Translations under genes and position numbers: made by a program
Assembly (NCBI GenBank): GCA_964422365.1
Contig: CAYRAV010000047.1
Span: forward strand, 1-25,007
Length of the DNA: 25,007 nucleotides
Source: CAYRAV01 sp964422365
GTDB lineage: Bacteria > Bacillota > Clostridia > Lachnospirales > Lachnospiraceae
Direction of reading: 5' to 3'
In this document: piece by piece, positions 14,428 to 21,385 of the stretch
Numbering within the stretch: position 1 is the first letter of the stretch
How the letters are laid out: every line of letters starts with the position of its first letter
The notes under the pieces: generated by a model
What the model was told of the DNA's origin: nothing
Databases searched by the model: none
Seen by the model: the letters and a program-made list of their open reading frames with translations, nothing else

Positions 14428-14474
14428 GTGTTGTGGTATAATCTACTTGTCTAGGGTAGGTTATACCACAACAC
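14428..14474. promoter_or_regulatory. Perfect 14-bp inverted repeat upstream of int
   Basis: GTGTTGTGGTATAA (14428-14441) is exactly inverted at 14461-14474 around a 19-bp spacer. A second, overlapping inverted pair ACCCTAG(T)CAA (from 14410) and TTGTCTAGGGT lies across it. The site is 55-100 bp before the integrase start. It may be an operator or excision-factor site, or a hairpin in the int leader. Confidence 0.55.
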
Positions 14475-14535
14475 CTATATAGTTGCTAGTAATCTATGAA
14501 AAATGTCCTTGTTGGTAGCAGGGGCATTTTTTTTA

Positions 14536-14564
14536 TTGACGTATTGCATTGAATTGTATATAAT
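14536..14564 (+). promoter_or_regulatory. Promoter of the putative antitoxin RNA
   Basis: TTGACG (14536-14541) and TATAAT (14559-14564) are separated by 17 bp and face the toxin gene convergently. Confidence 0.6.
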
Positions 14565-14570
14565 ATACTT

Positions 14571-14672
14571 AACAAGAGAACCGATAGCTAGATGAAGCCT
14601 AGCCACCTCGGTAAAATGAAATTCTAAAAAATAGAGCTACACTTTCCTAGGGTGAGGGCTCTATTTTTTATG
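14571..14672 (+). ncRNA. Putative antitoxin RNA of a type I toxin-antitoxin locus
   Basis: About 100 bases would be transcribed from the 14536 promoter up to the two-way terminator, with no credible reading frame. Its 3' end overlaps the end of the minus-strand peptide mRNA, as in TxpA/RatA-type pairs. Its first part, 14561-14585, is nearly the same sequence (22 of 25) as the 5' part of the minus-strand transcript (14786-14810 reversed), and AGCCACCT follows in both. This is identity between the two RNAs, not complementarity, so pairing would rely on the 3' overlap. Confidence 0.45.
14626..14669. terminator. Two-way terminator between peptide mRNA and RNA
   Basis: AAAAAATAGAGC (14626-14637) pairs perfectly with GCTCTATTTTTT (14658-14669). 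A T tract follows on either strand. Confidence 0.75.
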
Positions 14673-14741
14673 CCTTACAAGAGTAATGACAGCACATAAC
14701 ATGATAACAAATGTAAATAAATCATAATATGTAACGTACAT
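14661..14741 (-). CDS. Small hydrophobic peptide, holin-like type I toxin
   Basis: Twenty-six residues: a short polar start (MYVTYYD), one hydrophobic membrane helix (LFTFVIMLCAVITLV) and a basic end (RHKK). AAGGAGG sits nine bases before the ATG (plus-strand 14751-14757). Size, charge pattern and strong ribosome site match the clostridial and bacillar holin-like toxins of type I systems (TxpA, BsrG, Fst-like). Such peptides insert in the membrane and are silenced by an antisense RNA. A convergent RNA and shared terminator are next to it. It lies between integrase and repressor, a place where stabilising modules are common. The family call rests on pattern, not on a match to a named member. 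Confidence 0.6.
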   Translation of the reverse strand: MYVTYYDLFTFVIMLCAVITLVRHKK

Positions 14742-14937
14742 AAGCACCAGCCTCCTTATATAGTAGGTGGCTGACATATCGCCCCATCGGTTCCCTGATT
14801 AAGTATATTATGTTTTCAATGTGCAGGTGGGTCCCCATTTTAGGGTATCATTTTGACTAAGGACAATTTGTCCTTTCATGCGATTCGTAAAATTTACGGT
14901 TCGCAAGGTCAATTTGTCCTTTCTCATTATTGCTAAA

Positions 14938-15363
14938 TCAATTAAAAACATTTTTATTCACAATAAACTCTATATACTCTGATACATCTAATACAAATTT
15001 AGATAATGTTTTATTGCTTACTTTTTTTGATTGAACAACTATATTATTTTCTATCTTTTCTATTAAATACATACCATCATTACAAGGCTTTATATAATAT
15101 CCAGCCAATCGTAATAAAAAACTTGCATCATCAGCATTTACAAGACCATTAGCACTATATAATAGTTCATGTATGCTTGAATTCAGCACAAGTGCGATTT
15201 TTTGTAAATTGTCTATGCTTGGTTCTCTATTATTATTTTCGTAATTTGAATAAGTTGAATAGGGTATATTAGCTTTTTTTGCAACTTCTTTTTGAGTTAA
15301 GCCAAGTTCTAAACGTATTCTTTTCATAGTTGTCCCTATTTTCATATAGTCATTTAAACTCAA
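14938..15363 (-). CDS. XRE-family (CI-like) repressor
   Basis: A 141-residue protein. A helix-turn-helix of the Cro/CI type covers about 12-66 (MKRIRLELGLTQKEVAKKANIPYSTYSNYENNNREPS). A C-terminal region with no peptidase Ser-Lys motif follows, so it is not a LexA-type self-cleaving repressor; induction must come by another route, for example a partner protein, as for SaPI Stl. The TTG at 15363 has AGAGGTGA upstream. The ATG at 15345 is an alternative. Its promoter (TTGCAA 15412-15407, TATATT 15389-15384, spacing 17) lies back to back with that of the Cro-like gene, with three operator-like palindromes between. Confidence 0.85.
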   Translation of the reverse strand: MSLNDYMKIGTTMKRIRLELGLTQKEVAKKANIPYSTYSNYENNNREPSIDNLQKIALVLNSSIHELLYSANGLVNADDASFLLRLAGYYIKPCNDGMYLIEKIENNIVVQSKKVSNKTLSKFVLDVSEYIEFIVNKNVFN

Positions 15364-15383
15364 TTATTTTCACCTCTGAATAG

Positions 15384-15474
15384 AATATAACATAAAATAT
15401 TCAAAATTGCAATATTTTTATATTGACATATTCAAAAATGAATAATATAATACTTGTATATTCAAAAATGAATA
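15384..15474. promoter_or_regulatory. Divergent switch region with palindromic operators
   Basis: The rightward promoter is TTGACA (15423-15428), a 17-bp spacer and TATAAT (15446-15451). Leftward is TTGCAA/TATATT with 17 bp. The perfect operator palindrome TATTCA-AAAA-TGAATA fills the rightward spacer (15429-15444) and recurs at 15459-15474. A degenerate copy starting at 15398 overlaps the leftward promoter. Repressor binding would close the rightward promoter. Confidence 0.85.
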
Positions 15475-15506
15475 TAACTATAAAGCTATGAAAGGAGTAA
15501 CAACTT

Positions 15507-15704
15507 ATGAAAACTAACAACATAAAAATGCAGATTGCATTGGCAAGGGCAAAGATGCGTTCGGACAAGTTAAGTGAATTAACAGGTATTAGTCGTGCAT
15601 CCATTGGAAGAATGATTGGCGGAGCAGAGTGCAAGCCATACAATGTTGGTCTGGTTGCTGAAGCACTGGGTGTAGATGTAACCGAACTCATTGACATGGA
15701 ATAG
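15507..15704 (+). CDS. Cro-like XRE regulator
   Basis: A 65-residue protein made of one helix-turn-helix domain: LARAKMRSDKLSELTGISRASIGRMIGG with the recognition helix at about 29-38, then a closing helix ending GVDVTELIDME. AAAGGAG is nine bases before the ATG. It is the first gene of the rightward transcript and the counterpart of the CI-like repressor. It could also act as an excision factor, since none is otherwise seen. Confidence 0.8.
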   Translation: MKTNNIKMQIALARAKMRSDKLSELTGISRASIGRMIGGAECKPYNVGLVAEALGVDVTELIDME

Positions 15705-15924
15705 CTGTATACCCGAAAGTATCCCTTGAGTACCTAAATTGAGTACGCAGCATGACTTTTTTCACAAAATTGTGAAATTTTCAAGATGTAGAATTCTTTA
15801 CATCCTACAAAATTCTAAATATCATATCTGTAATATTCTAAAGGAAGGCTCAAAATTGAGCAGCAGTAACTATTGACCACCGTACCTGCAGGTACGCTTG
15901 TGATATTAAAAAGGAGTGATGGAC
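15705..15924 (+). other. Hairpin-rich leader region, no gene seen
   Basis: Short stems follow one another: TTCACA-4-TGTGAA near 15770, GATGTA-8-TACATC near 15785, GCTCA-4-TGAGC (15848-15861), and the perfect 16-bp palindrome CGTACCTGCAGGTACG (15881-15896). GAGTAC is repeated near 15727 and 15741. It could hold operators for the Cro-like protein or an attenuator. No terminator T tract follows. Confidence 0.45.
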
Positions 15925-16164
15925 ATGGAAGAATTATTTTGTGAAAAGGATAACCTGACAGAAATATTGGAAGAACTACAGAATTACCGTATTGCAAGAG
16001 TAAAAGACATTTCATTTCCGGAAGATAATCAAGTGCTGGTCCAGGGAACAGAGATAAAATTTAAAAAAGTAGCATCAAATGGCTTGATAGTGAAAAAAAT
16101 ACGGATTTTGAAAGACGGCAGGGTATTTGAGAGCCCATTGAGAGTGATACAGACAAATGACTAA
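15925..16164 (+). CDS. Small element protein, function unknown
   Basis: A 79-residue protein with an acidic helical start (MEELFCEKDNLTEILEELQNY) and a beta-rich remainder (ISFPEDNQVLVQGTEIKFKKV). I do not recognise the family. AAGGAG (15911-15916) is eight bases before ATG 15925. Its end overlaps the next start by eight bases, so the two are translationally linked. Confidence 0.6.
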   Translation: MEELFCEKDNLTEILEELQNYRIARVKDISFPEDNQVLVQGTEIKFKKVASNGLIVKKIRILKDGRVFESPLRVIQTND

Positions 16165-16537
16165 ACAACAGTTTTTTAACTCAATTACTGTCAATATAAA
16201 AGCAGATGAAGAGTTTTTCAAGAAAGTCTATGGATATTCCTTTTATGATGCACCCTTTCTTGGCCAGGTAGCAGAACAGCTTTGCAGCACAAACAGGAAA
16301 GATGTCATTATGGCATATAATAATTGGTTTCAGCAGTACCAGCAGAAAAGAGATGTAGAACTGAAAGTGGTATCCAAAGATGTGATTAAAAATCTTAATG
16401 ATTGGTATGAAAGAGAGGTTAAGAAGTGGAGGAAAGAGAGATACTCGAAAAAATTGAGGAAACAGACAGAAAAATTGCAGCTATTGAAAGAGAAGAAGGA
16501 ACTGTTGGAACAGTTACAACAGTCGAAAATGGAGTAG
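16157..16537 (+). CDS. Basic coiled-coil protein upstream of the replication ATPase
   Basis: A 126-residue protein. The first half is globular (FFNSITVNIKADEEFFKKVYGYSFYD). The last 45 residues are a highly charged coiled coil, rich in Lys, Glu and Gln (KKWRKERYSKKLRK...LLEQLQQSK). It overlaps the replication ATPase gene by 112 bases in another frame, a larger overlap than usual. It may be a replication accessory or helicase-loader-like protein by position only. Family unknown. Confidence 0.6.
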   Translation: MTKQQFFNSITVNIKADEEFFKKVYGYSFYDAPFLGQVAEQLCSTNRKDVIMAYNNWFQQYQQKRDVELKVVSKDVIKNLNDWYEREVKKWRKERYSKKLRKQTEKLQLLKEKKELLEQLQQSKME

Positions 16538-17583
16538 TTAGGCAAAAAGCCATAAAGCCAAGAAAGAAGTTCAAGCCAATAAAGGCAAGCGAGTTTATTA
16601 AGCTGGACTTACCACCCGTTGAATATGTAGTGGACATCATTCTTGCAAAAGGCTTAGTGATTTTAAGTGCAAAGTCAAAATTGGGCAAAAGCTGGCTTGC
16701 TTTAGATTTAGCACTGTGCGTGGCAAGTGGTTGTGATTTTTTGGGATTTAATACTACACAAGGTAAAGTGTTGTATATCGATTTGGAAAATACTCAAAGT
16801 TTATCACAACAAAGAATGAAAATTTTGTTGGATGGTAAGGATGCTCCTGATGATTTGAGCATACTCAATGATTTTTCTACGATGAGTGATTACTTTGAAG
16901 ATGATTTGAGAAAAAACTTGACAGAAGAAAAGTATTCACTTGTCATAGTAGATGTATTTCAAAAAATCAAAAAGCCTAAAAGACTAGGACAAACTGATTA
17001 TGAAGCGGATTATGAAACGCTTACAATATTAAAGAAAATAGCTGATGAATTTAATATCTCGCTTATACTGGTGCATCACAACAGGAAAATGACAAATGAT
17101 GCCGACCCGTTTGAGAACCTGCTGGGTTCAACTGCCTTGATGGGGGCAAGTGATGAGGTAATCGTGTTACATAAGAAAGACAGGAAAGATAAAGAAGTTA
17201 CAATGTCAATATCCGGCAGAACTGTGCAGGAGAATAATTACACTATTCAGTTCAACAAGCCATTGTGCAAGTGGGAAATGGTCGGAGATGCCGAGCAAAT
17301 ACGAAAAAAGAAAGAAAAAGCTGAATACAGGAATAACCCGATAGTAAAAACGATTATTAAATTGGTAGACCAAAATCATGGAAAATGGCAGGGGAAAGCG
17401 AGTGAAATTATTAAGAGCAGTGAATATTTTAAAGGGTGTCGAATTTATGATAGTGCTACAAAAGTAGGTATACAATTGAAAAATCTTATACCAAAATTAC
17501 AAGAATATGATGCGGTAACTTATCATCCAATACCTAATGGATCAGGAGCAACAGAGCATTGCTTTGAAAGGATTTTCTCTTAA
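16426..17583 (+). CDS. RecA-like (RepA/AAA_25 type) replication ATPase
   Basis: A 385-residue protein. The charged N-terminal part (1-60) precedes a RecA-type NTPase: Walker A AKSKLGKS (82-89), the YIDLEN strand, Walker B LVIVD (172-176), LILVHHNRK with His217 and His218, and GSTALMGASDEV (234-244). A C-terminal helical part (about 300-385) may bind DNA. Related proteins include RepA hexameric helicases of plasmids and satellites. GTG 16426 is the start, with GAGAGG seven bases upstream; no ATG occurs before residue 131. Iteron-like repeats immediately after the gene support a role as initiator or helicase for element replication. Confidence 0.8.
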   Translation: MEEREILEKIEETDRKIAAIEREEGTVGTVTTVENGVVRQKAIKPRKKFKPIKASEFIKLDLPPVEYVVDIILAKGLVILSAKSKLGKSWLALDLALCVASGCDFLGFNTTQGKVLYIDLENTQSLSQQRMKILLDGKDAPDDLSILNDFSTMSDYFEDDLRKNLTEEKYSLVIVDVFQKIKKPKRLGQTDYEADYETLTILKKIADEFNISLILVHHNRKMTNDADPFENLLGSTALMGASDEVIVLHKKDRKDKEVTMSISGRTVQENNYTIQFNKPLCKWEMVGDAEQIRKKKEKAEYRNNPIVKTIIKLVDQNHGKWQGKASEIIKSSEYFKGCRIYDSATKVGIQLKNLIPKLQEYDAVTYHPIPNGSGATEHCFERIFS

Positions 17584-17593
17584 GGTGTTTTTA

Positions 17594-17756
17594 GTATTGA
17601 TAGTATTGCAACGTATTGATATAACAATACCTCCAATACCTTCAATACCTTATTTTAGTTTAGCGATATGAAGATAGAACCATAAAAAATGATAAACTAT
17701 TCTTTGTATATGTATTTCTAGTATTTTCAAGTATTTCTAAGTATTATAATACTTAG
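17594..17756. other. Iteron-like repeats, probable replication origin
   Basis: GTATTG is at 17594, 17603 and 17613. The inverse CAATAC is at 17625, 17634 and 17643. A second set, GTATT at 17712, 17721, 17731 and 17741, has 9-10-bp phasing. It runs into the perfect 20-bp palindrome CTAAGTATTATAATACTTAG (17737-17756), with an inverted AGTATTTCT copy after it. AT-rich DNA separates the sets. Phased repeats beside a replication gene are typical of a binding array and unwinding region. Confidence 0.65.
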
Positions 17757-17804
17757 CAATAGAAGAAATACTATATAGATATATAGAGAAGAAAGGAACA
17801 TCTA

Positions 17805-18020
17805 ATGACAGAACCGCAACTAAAACAATACTACAACATCTTAACAGATGCATGGAAGATAATCAATAAACACCATGATATCGACCGTATTAGCTGGAAA
17901 GAAGTAGTAGAAGACACAAAACAACTGCATCATGCATATAACAGTAAATTCGCTAAGAAAATAGCATTGGAAGTTATGTATGAGTTAGAACGATTAGAAA
18001 AGGAGAATAAAAAAAGATGA
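17805..18020 (+). CDS. Small helical protein, function unknown
   Basis: A 71-residue, all-helical, charged protein (LKQYYNILTDAWKIINKHHD..., LERLEKENKKR). AAAGGA lies upstream of the ATG. The stop overlaps the next start as ATGA. Similar short proteins are common in the replication part of Firmicute phages. No function can be given. Confidence 0.6.
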   Translation: MTEPQLKQYYNILTDAWKIINKHHDIDRISWKEVVEDTKQLHHAYNSKFAKKIALEVMYELERLEKENKKR

Positions 18021-18280
18021 TTGATTATATCAGAGTATGCGATATATGCGAAGAACCGTTTGACCTGAAAGATAAGACAGTGAAAGAATACTGCCTGGAA
18101 GTGACACCCTGCCTTAAGGGCTCACCTGATAAAATACTAGGGAAAACTAGAGCTTTGTACATCGGAAATATGGACATCTGTGATAAATGCAGGAAAGGAC
18201 TTGAGGAATGTATCGCATTTAAATTAGATGTAAAAAGAAAGCCATTAGATAAAGTTGCAGCTTCATCTAATGGCAAATAA
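18017..18280 (+). CDS. Small double-CxxC putative zinc-binding protein
   Basis: An 87-residue protein with CDICEEPF (residues 8-15) and, later, DICDKCRKG. The two CxxC pairs are likely to bind one zinc ion as a ribbon. Extra cysteines lie between. It is translationally coupled to the preceding gene. It may bind nucleic acid or a protein partner. Family not recognised. Confidence 0.6.
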   Translation: MIDYIRVCDICEEPFDLKDKTVKEYCLEVTPCLKGSPDKILGKTRALYIGNMDICDKCRKGLEECIAFKLDVKRKPLDKVAASSNGK

Positions 18281-18339
18281 AAACTAAGAAAAATCAATTT
18301 GATTTTACCACATTTTGATGGCAAAGAAAAGGAGAAATT

Positions 18340-18525
18340 ATGAAAATTGATAATATATTTAGAGAATTGATACAAATGTTTTTAGAATTTAATGTTGAAG
18401 AACTGAAAGAGATAAAGAAAGAGTGGTATAAAAAAATAAAAGACGAAAAAATAGACGAAAATGCTATAACTGTTTGTATGAGGTTGTGTGATGCAATTAT
18501 CAGGTATAAAATCGAAAATGTTTAG
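18340..18525 (+). CDS. Small acidic/basic helical protein, function unknown
   Basis: A 61-residue helical protein (MKIDNIFRELIQMF...ALCD-like end with IIRYKIENV). A strong AAGGAG precedes the ATG. Its sequence gives no function. It belongs to the run of small genes between the origin and the particle genes. Confidence 0.5.
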   Translation: MKIDNIFRELIQMFLEFNVEELKEIKKEWYKKIKDEKIDENAITVCMRLCDAIIRYKIENV

Positions 18526-18617
18526 ATTTGTCAACCTTAAATACTAAGAATTGCTAAGGTTGTTGAGAAATGTTAATGTTTGCAACGTTACAAAACAAAA
18601 CGAATAGAGGTGAATAC

Positions 18618-18761
18618 ATGATCAAGATAAAGGTATCATATGAGAATAAGGAGCAGATAGAAAAGGTCATTGAATTACTGCATAAACATATACACAGCTT
18701 TAAGATTTCCAGGAATGAAAAAGGACAGTATAAAAAGGCATACATAGAACTTGACATTTAG
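18618..18761 (+). CDS. Small conserved phage/element protein
   Basis: A 47-residue protein (IKIKVSYENKEQIEKVIELLHKH, then SFKISRNEKGQYKKAYIELDI). It resembles a short family often seen in Firmicute phages and conjugative elements that ends in a KxxGxYKKAYI motif; its function is unknown. ATG 18618 is chosen because AGAGGTG lies upstream. The longer frame from 18570 has no ribosome site. Confidence 0.6.
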   Translation: MIKIKVSYENKEQIEKVIELLHKHIHSFKISRNEKGQYKKAYIELDI

Positions 18762-18809
18762 TCATATCTGTTATAGAATAAGTATATGAAAATAAAATAT
18801 ATGAGTACC

Positions 18810-18938
18810 CCAATCAGATTATGAGTATTGAGCCTATAGGGCATAAAAGAAGATTGTGATTGGAAGTCTTACGAATATAAGACGTGGGAATGATTAAGGT
18901 TTTATCGCTTGTGCCTTGATTGTTCCCATGTCTTTTTT
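18810..18938 (+). terminator. Structured leader and strong terminator before the scaffold gene
   Basis: The terminator stem is 19 bp (18881-18899 with 18914-18932, G-U pairs included) and is followed by six T's. Immediately before it is hairpin GTCTTA-cgaata-TAAGAC (18866-18883), whose right arm supplies the first bases of the terminator stem, so the two structures compete. A longer-range stem CCAATCA/TGATTGG (18810-18816, 18857-18863) also exists. This could be an attenuator that separates early and particle genes. Confidence 0.7.
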
Positions 18939-18970
18939 ATTTTCATATCATATATTGCCTTACGCACATG

Positions 18971-18990
18971 GGGAAGTGCTGAAACTTCCC
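18971..18990 (+). promoter_or_regulatory. Hairpin just before the scaffold ribosome site
   Basis: GGGAAGT (18971-18977) and ACTTCCC (18984-18990) form a 7-bp stem with a GCTGAA loop, 15 bases before AAGGAG of the scaffold gene. It may stabilise the mRNA end or be bound by a regulator. No sigma-A promoter is seen nearby. Confidence 0.45.
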
Positions 18991-19021
18991 AATACTTTTA
19001 TTGAAAAGGAGACATGTAGTC

Positions 19022-19438
19022 ATGGAAAATAACAATGCAGAATTGGAGCAGGCACAGCAGAACGGAACAGAGGACAGGACATTTACCCAGGATGAAGTCA
19101 ATAAGATTGTGCAGGAAAGACTTGCAAGAAGCAAGGGAACAAATAAAGAATTAGAAAATACCCTGGCAACAAAGGAAAAGGAACTCCATGCAAGGGAAAT
19201 GGCTTTGGTCACAAAAGAACTGCTTATCAGTAACAGTATGGATAACAGGCTTGCTGATGTCATTACAGGAGTGACTAAGGAAGAGATAGAAGACAAAATA
19301 AAAATATTAAAGCAGGTTTATGGCAGCAGGGAACAGCAGGAAGGGAAAAAGAACCATGGATTTATGCAGATTGGTTCAGATGGCGGTAAAGGTGCTATGC
19401 CTGATGTTATCGGCAGGGCCATGGGCCTGCGACGTTAG
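19022..19438 (+). CDS. Phage scaffolding protein (DUF4355 / Gp20-like)
   Basis: A 138-residue protein. It has a Gln/Asn/Glu-rich start, then the DUF4355 signature FTQDEVNKIVQERLARSK (21-38) and a long charged coiled coil to about 95. The C-terminal part is Gly-rich and basic (GRAMGLRR). Such proteins guide capsid assembly from the inside and lie directly before the capsid gene, as here (16 bases). ATG 19022 is used, with AAGGAG ten bases upstream; an in-frame TTG at 19001 precedes that site and is unlikely. Confidence 0.85.
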   Translation: MENNNAELEQAQQNGTEDRTFTQDEVNKIVQERLARSKGTNKELENTLATKEKELHAREMALVTKELLISNSMDNRLADVITGVTKEEIEDKIKILKQVYGSREQQEGKKNHGFMQIGSDGGKGAMPDVIGRAMGLRR

Positions 19439-19454
19439 AAAGGAAGTGTATTAG

Positions 19455-20327
19455 ATGGGTGTGGAATTGGTTACCCAGTATCAACCATACGTTGATGAAT
19501 TATTTACGCAGGAGAGCAAAAAATCTCTTGTAACAAATCAGGATTTATCATGGACAGGTGCACATACAGTTAAAGTATATAAAATCGGCACAGCAGACAT
19601 GCAGGATTATGACAGGGCAGGAACAGGTTCGAACAGTTCCCGTTATGGTGTTGTGCAGGGTTTAGATGCCACAACGGAAGAATTTACCTTAAGAAAAGAC
19701 CGTTCCTTCACATTTGCCATTGATAAGCTGGATACGGATGAAACAGGGGGAACATTGGCAGCAGCTTCGGCACTGGCAAGACAAATGCGTGAGAAAGTTA
19801 TACCCGAAGTGGATAAACACGCATATCAAAAAATGGCGGAGGGTGCAGGCATTATTGATAAGCTGAAAGACGGTTTTCCCGGCAATATGGTGTACAGCTA
19901 TCTCTGTGATGCGAACCTTGCGTTTGACAATGAGGATGTACCAGAACAGGGAAGAATTTTACTTATTAACCCGGAACTGTACAGGGTATTAAAACAGGAT
20001 ATGGACATCCGTCTTAACTGTGATATCGGGCTTGAAATGAGGATGAAAGGTGTTATTGCTGAATTAGACGGAACATTGATTGTAAAGGTATCTGATAAGA
20101 TTATGCCTGATGTAACGGTAGATGATATTGAATATCACGTGCCTTTTATGCTGTGCCACCCATGTGCAACCGTAGCACCAACTAAACTGGAAAGCTATAA
20201 GACACATCAGGATCCGCCAGGAATTAATGGTGACTTGGTAGAAGGTCGTATTGTATATGATGCATTTGTGTTAGATAATAAGAAAAATGCAATATTTGCA
20301 GCGTATTGTCCAAAGACAACAGAATAA
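19455..20327 (+). CDS. Phage major capsid protein (P22-like HK97 fold)
   Basis: A 290-residue protein close to the capsid proteins of clostridial siphophages. It shows an early LVTNQDLSWTGAHTVKVYKIGT, a central TLRKDRSFTFAIDKLDTDET, ARQMREKVIPEVDKHAYQKMAE and GRILLINPELYRVLKQD. The typical end HQDPPGINGDLVEGRIVYDAFVLDNKKNAI is also present. No protease gene or cleavable N-terminal arm is seen. It forms a pair with the scaffold gene and has AAAGGAAG upstream. No portal or terminase is encoded in the element, so particles would need a helper phage for DNA filling. A terminator follows it. Confidence 0.88.
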   Translation: MGVELVTQYQPYVDELFTQESKKSLVTNQDLSWTGAHTVKVYKIGTADMQDYDRAGTGSNSSRYGVVQGLDATTEEFTLRKDRSFTFAIDKLDTDETGGTLAAASALARQMREKVIPEVDKHAYQKMAEGAGIIDKLKDGFPGNMVYSYLCDANLAFDNEDVPEQGRILLINPELYRVLKQDMDIRLNCDIGLEMRMKGVIAELDGTLIVKVSDKIMPDVTVDDIEYHVPFMLCHPCATVAPTKLESYKTHQDPPGINGDLVEGRIVYDAFVLDNKKNAIFAAYCPKTTE

Positions 20328-20365
20328 GCAACCGCCCACAACGTGGTTAGCCAATATAAGTATTT

Positions 20366-20408
20366 TACCTACCCATCACTTGCCAAAGTATCAGGGTAGG
20401 TATTTTTT
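20366..20408 (+). terminator. Terminator after the capsid gene
   Basis: TACCTACCC (20366-20374) pairs with GGGTAGGTA (20394-20402), followed by six T's. It separates the particle genes from the sigma factor gene. Confidence 0.8.
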
Positions 20409-20425
20409 ATTAGGGGGTCAGGTTT

Positions 20426-21319
20426 ATGAGCAATGAAGAACTGGTAAAGCTGATACAGGAAAATATACTGGATACGGGATATATTAATGATGCAGAACAT
20501 ATGCAGGAACTGTATATAAATAACCTGCCCATTATCCGTAAAATGGCAGTGAAATATAATGCATATGCAGAATTAGAGGATTTAGTTCAAGAGGGCTATT
20601 TTGGACTGTATGAAGCAGTACGGCATTATGAAAGCGGTAAGGAGATAAAGTTTATCACATATGCAGTCTATTGGATAAAACAGGCAATGCAGAGGTATAT
20701 AGAGAATTGTGGTCGTGCTATCAGAATACCGGTTCATCTGATGGCTGATATCATGAAATATAAAAAATTTTTGGAGTTGTATGGGGAAGAATACAACTCA
20801 AGCCCAAATGGTTCCGAGTTGTGTCGATATTTAAAATGTACTCCCAAAAAACTTGAGTATCTACGAAAAGCCTGTCAGCAATACAACATCAAAAGCCTTG
20901 ATGCAGAACTGGCCAATGATAACGGGGAATGTTCCACTTTGGGTGAAAACTGTGCGGGCAGTGAGGACGTAGAGAACGATGTCATAGAACACGAAATGAA
21001 CACCCAGATAAGAAATAACCTATGGCAGATTGTGCAGAACAGCCTTACAGAACAGGAAAATAAGGTTATCACAGAAAGATACAGAAATAGTAAAACAAGA
21101 CAGGAAATAGCCGAAATAGCCAGCATGGAAGTGGCTTCTGTCAGGAGCCTGGAAGAAAGGGCGATGCGGAAGTTAAGAGTTCCAAGAATAAAAAGAATGT
21201 TGGCAGAACGGTTTGATATTGCCATGACAAAGGCATATAAGAGTGGTATTATATGTGATAATGTTCACTATACTTCTACAGAAAGAGCAGCTTTTAAAGA
21301 TATGGGTATCAGAATATAA
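20426..21319 (+). CDS. Primary-type sigma-70 factor carried by the element
   Basis: A 297-residue sigma factor. Region 2 lies at about 35-104 (ELEDLVQEGYFGLYEAVRHYE, FITYAVYWIKQAMQRYIENCGRAIRIPVH). Region 3 is at about 105-155. Region 4 is at about 205-252 (LTEQENKVITERYRNSKTRQEIAEIASMEVASVRSLEERAMRKL). There is no region 1.1, and a C-terminal tail of about 45 residues is unusual. It lies after the capsid terminator and ends at the right-end arm sites. It could direct polymerase to the particle genes, which lack evident sigma-A promoters, or redirect helper transcription. Similar factors occur in Lachnospiraceae phage-like elements as far as I recall. Confidence 0.88.
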   Translation: MSNEELVKLIQENILDTGYINDAEHMQELYINNLPIIRKMAVKYNAYAELEDLVQEGYFGLYEAVRHYESGKEIKFITYAVYWIKQAMQRYIENCGRAIRIPVHLMADIMKYKKFLELYGEEYNSSPNGSELCRYLKCTPKKLEYLRKACQQYNIKSLDAELANDNGECSTLGENCAGSEDVENDVIEHEMNTQIRNNLWQIVQNSLTEQENKVITERYRNSKTRQEIAEIASMEVASVRSLEERAMRKLRVPRIKRMLAERFDIAMTKAYKSGIICDNVHYTSTERAAFKDMGIRI

Positions 21320-21337
21320 GAGTAACATGAGAGTAAC
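21319..21337 (+). promoter_or_regulatory. Right pair of integrase arm-type sites
   Basis: AGAGTAAC is at 21319-21326 and 21330-21337, 11 bp apart, as at the left end. The first copy overlaps the last base of the sigma gene. Confidence 0.6.
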
Positions 21338-21385
21338 ATGCATGTTGAAAAGGGTTAAAATATAGGTAAAATAAAATTACCCCAT

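Noticed and set aside
14536..14810. Antisense pairing between toxin and antitoxin RNAs through their 5' repeats, as in Fst
   Set aside because: The repeats are inverted in the DNA, so both RNAs carry the same sense sequence and cannot pair there.
14938..15363. LexA-type self-cleaving repressor
   Set aside because: The C-terminal region has no Ser/Lys peptidase motif and is too short.
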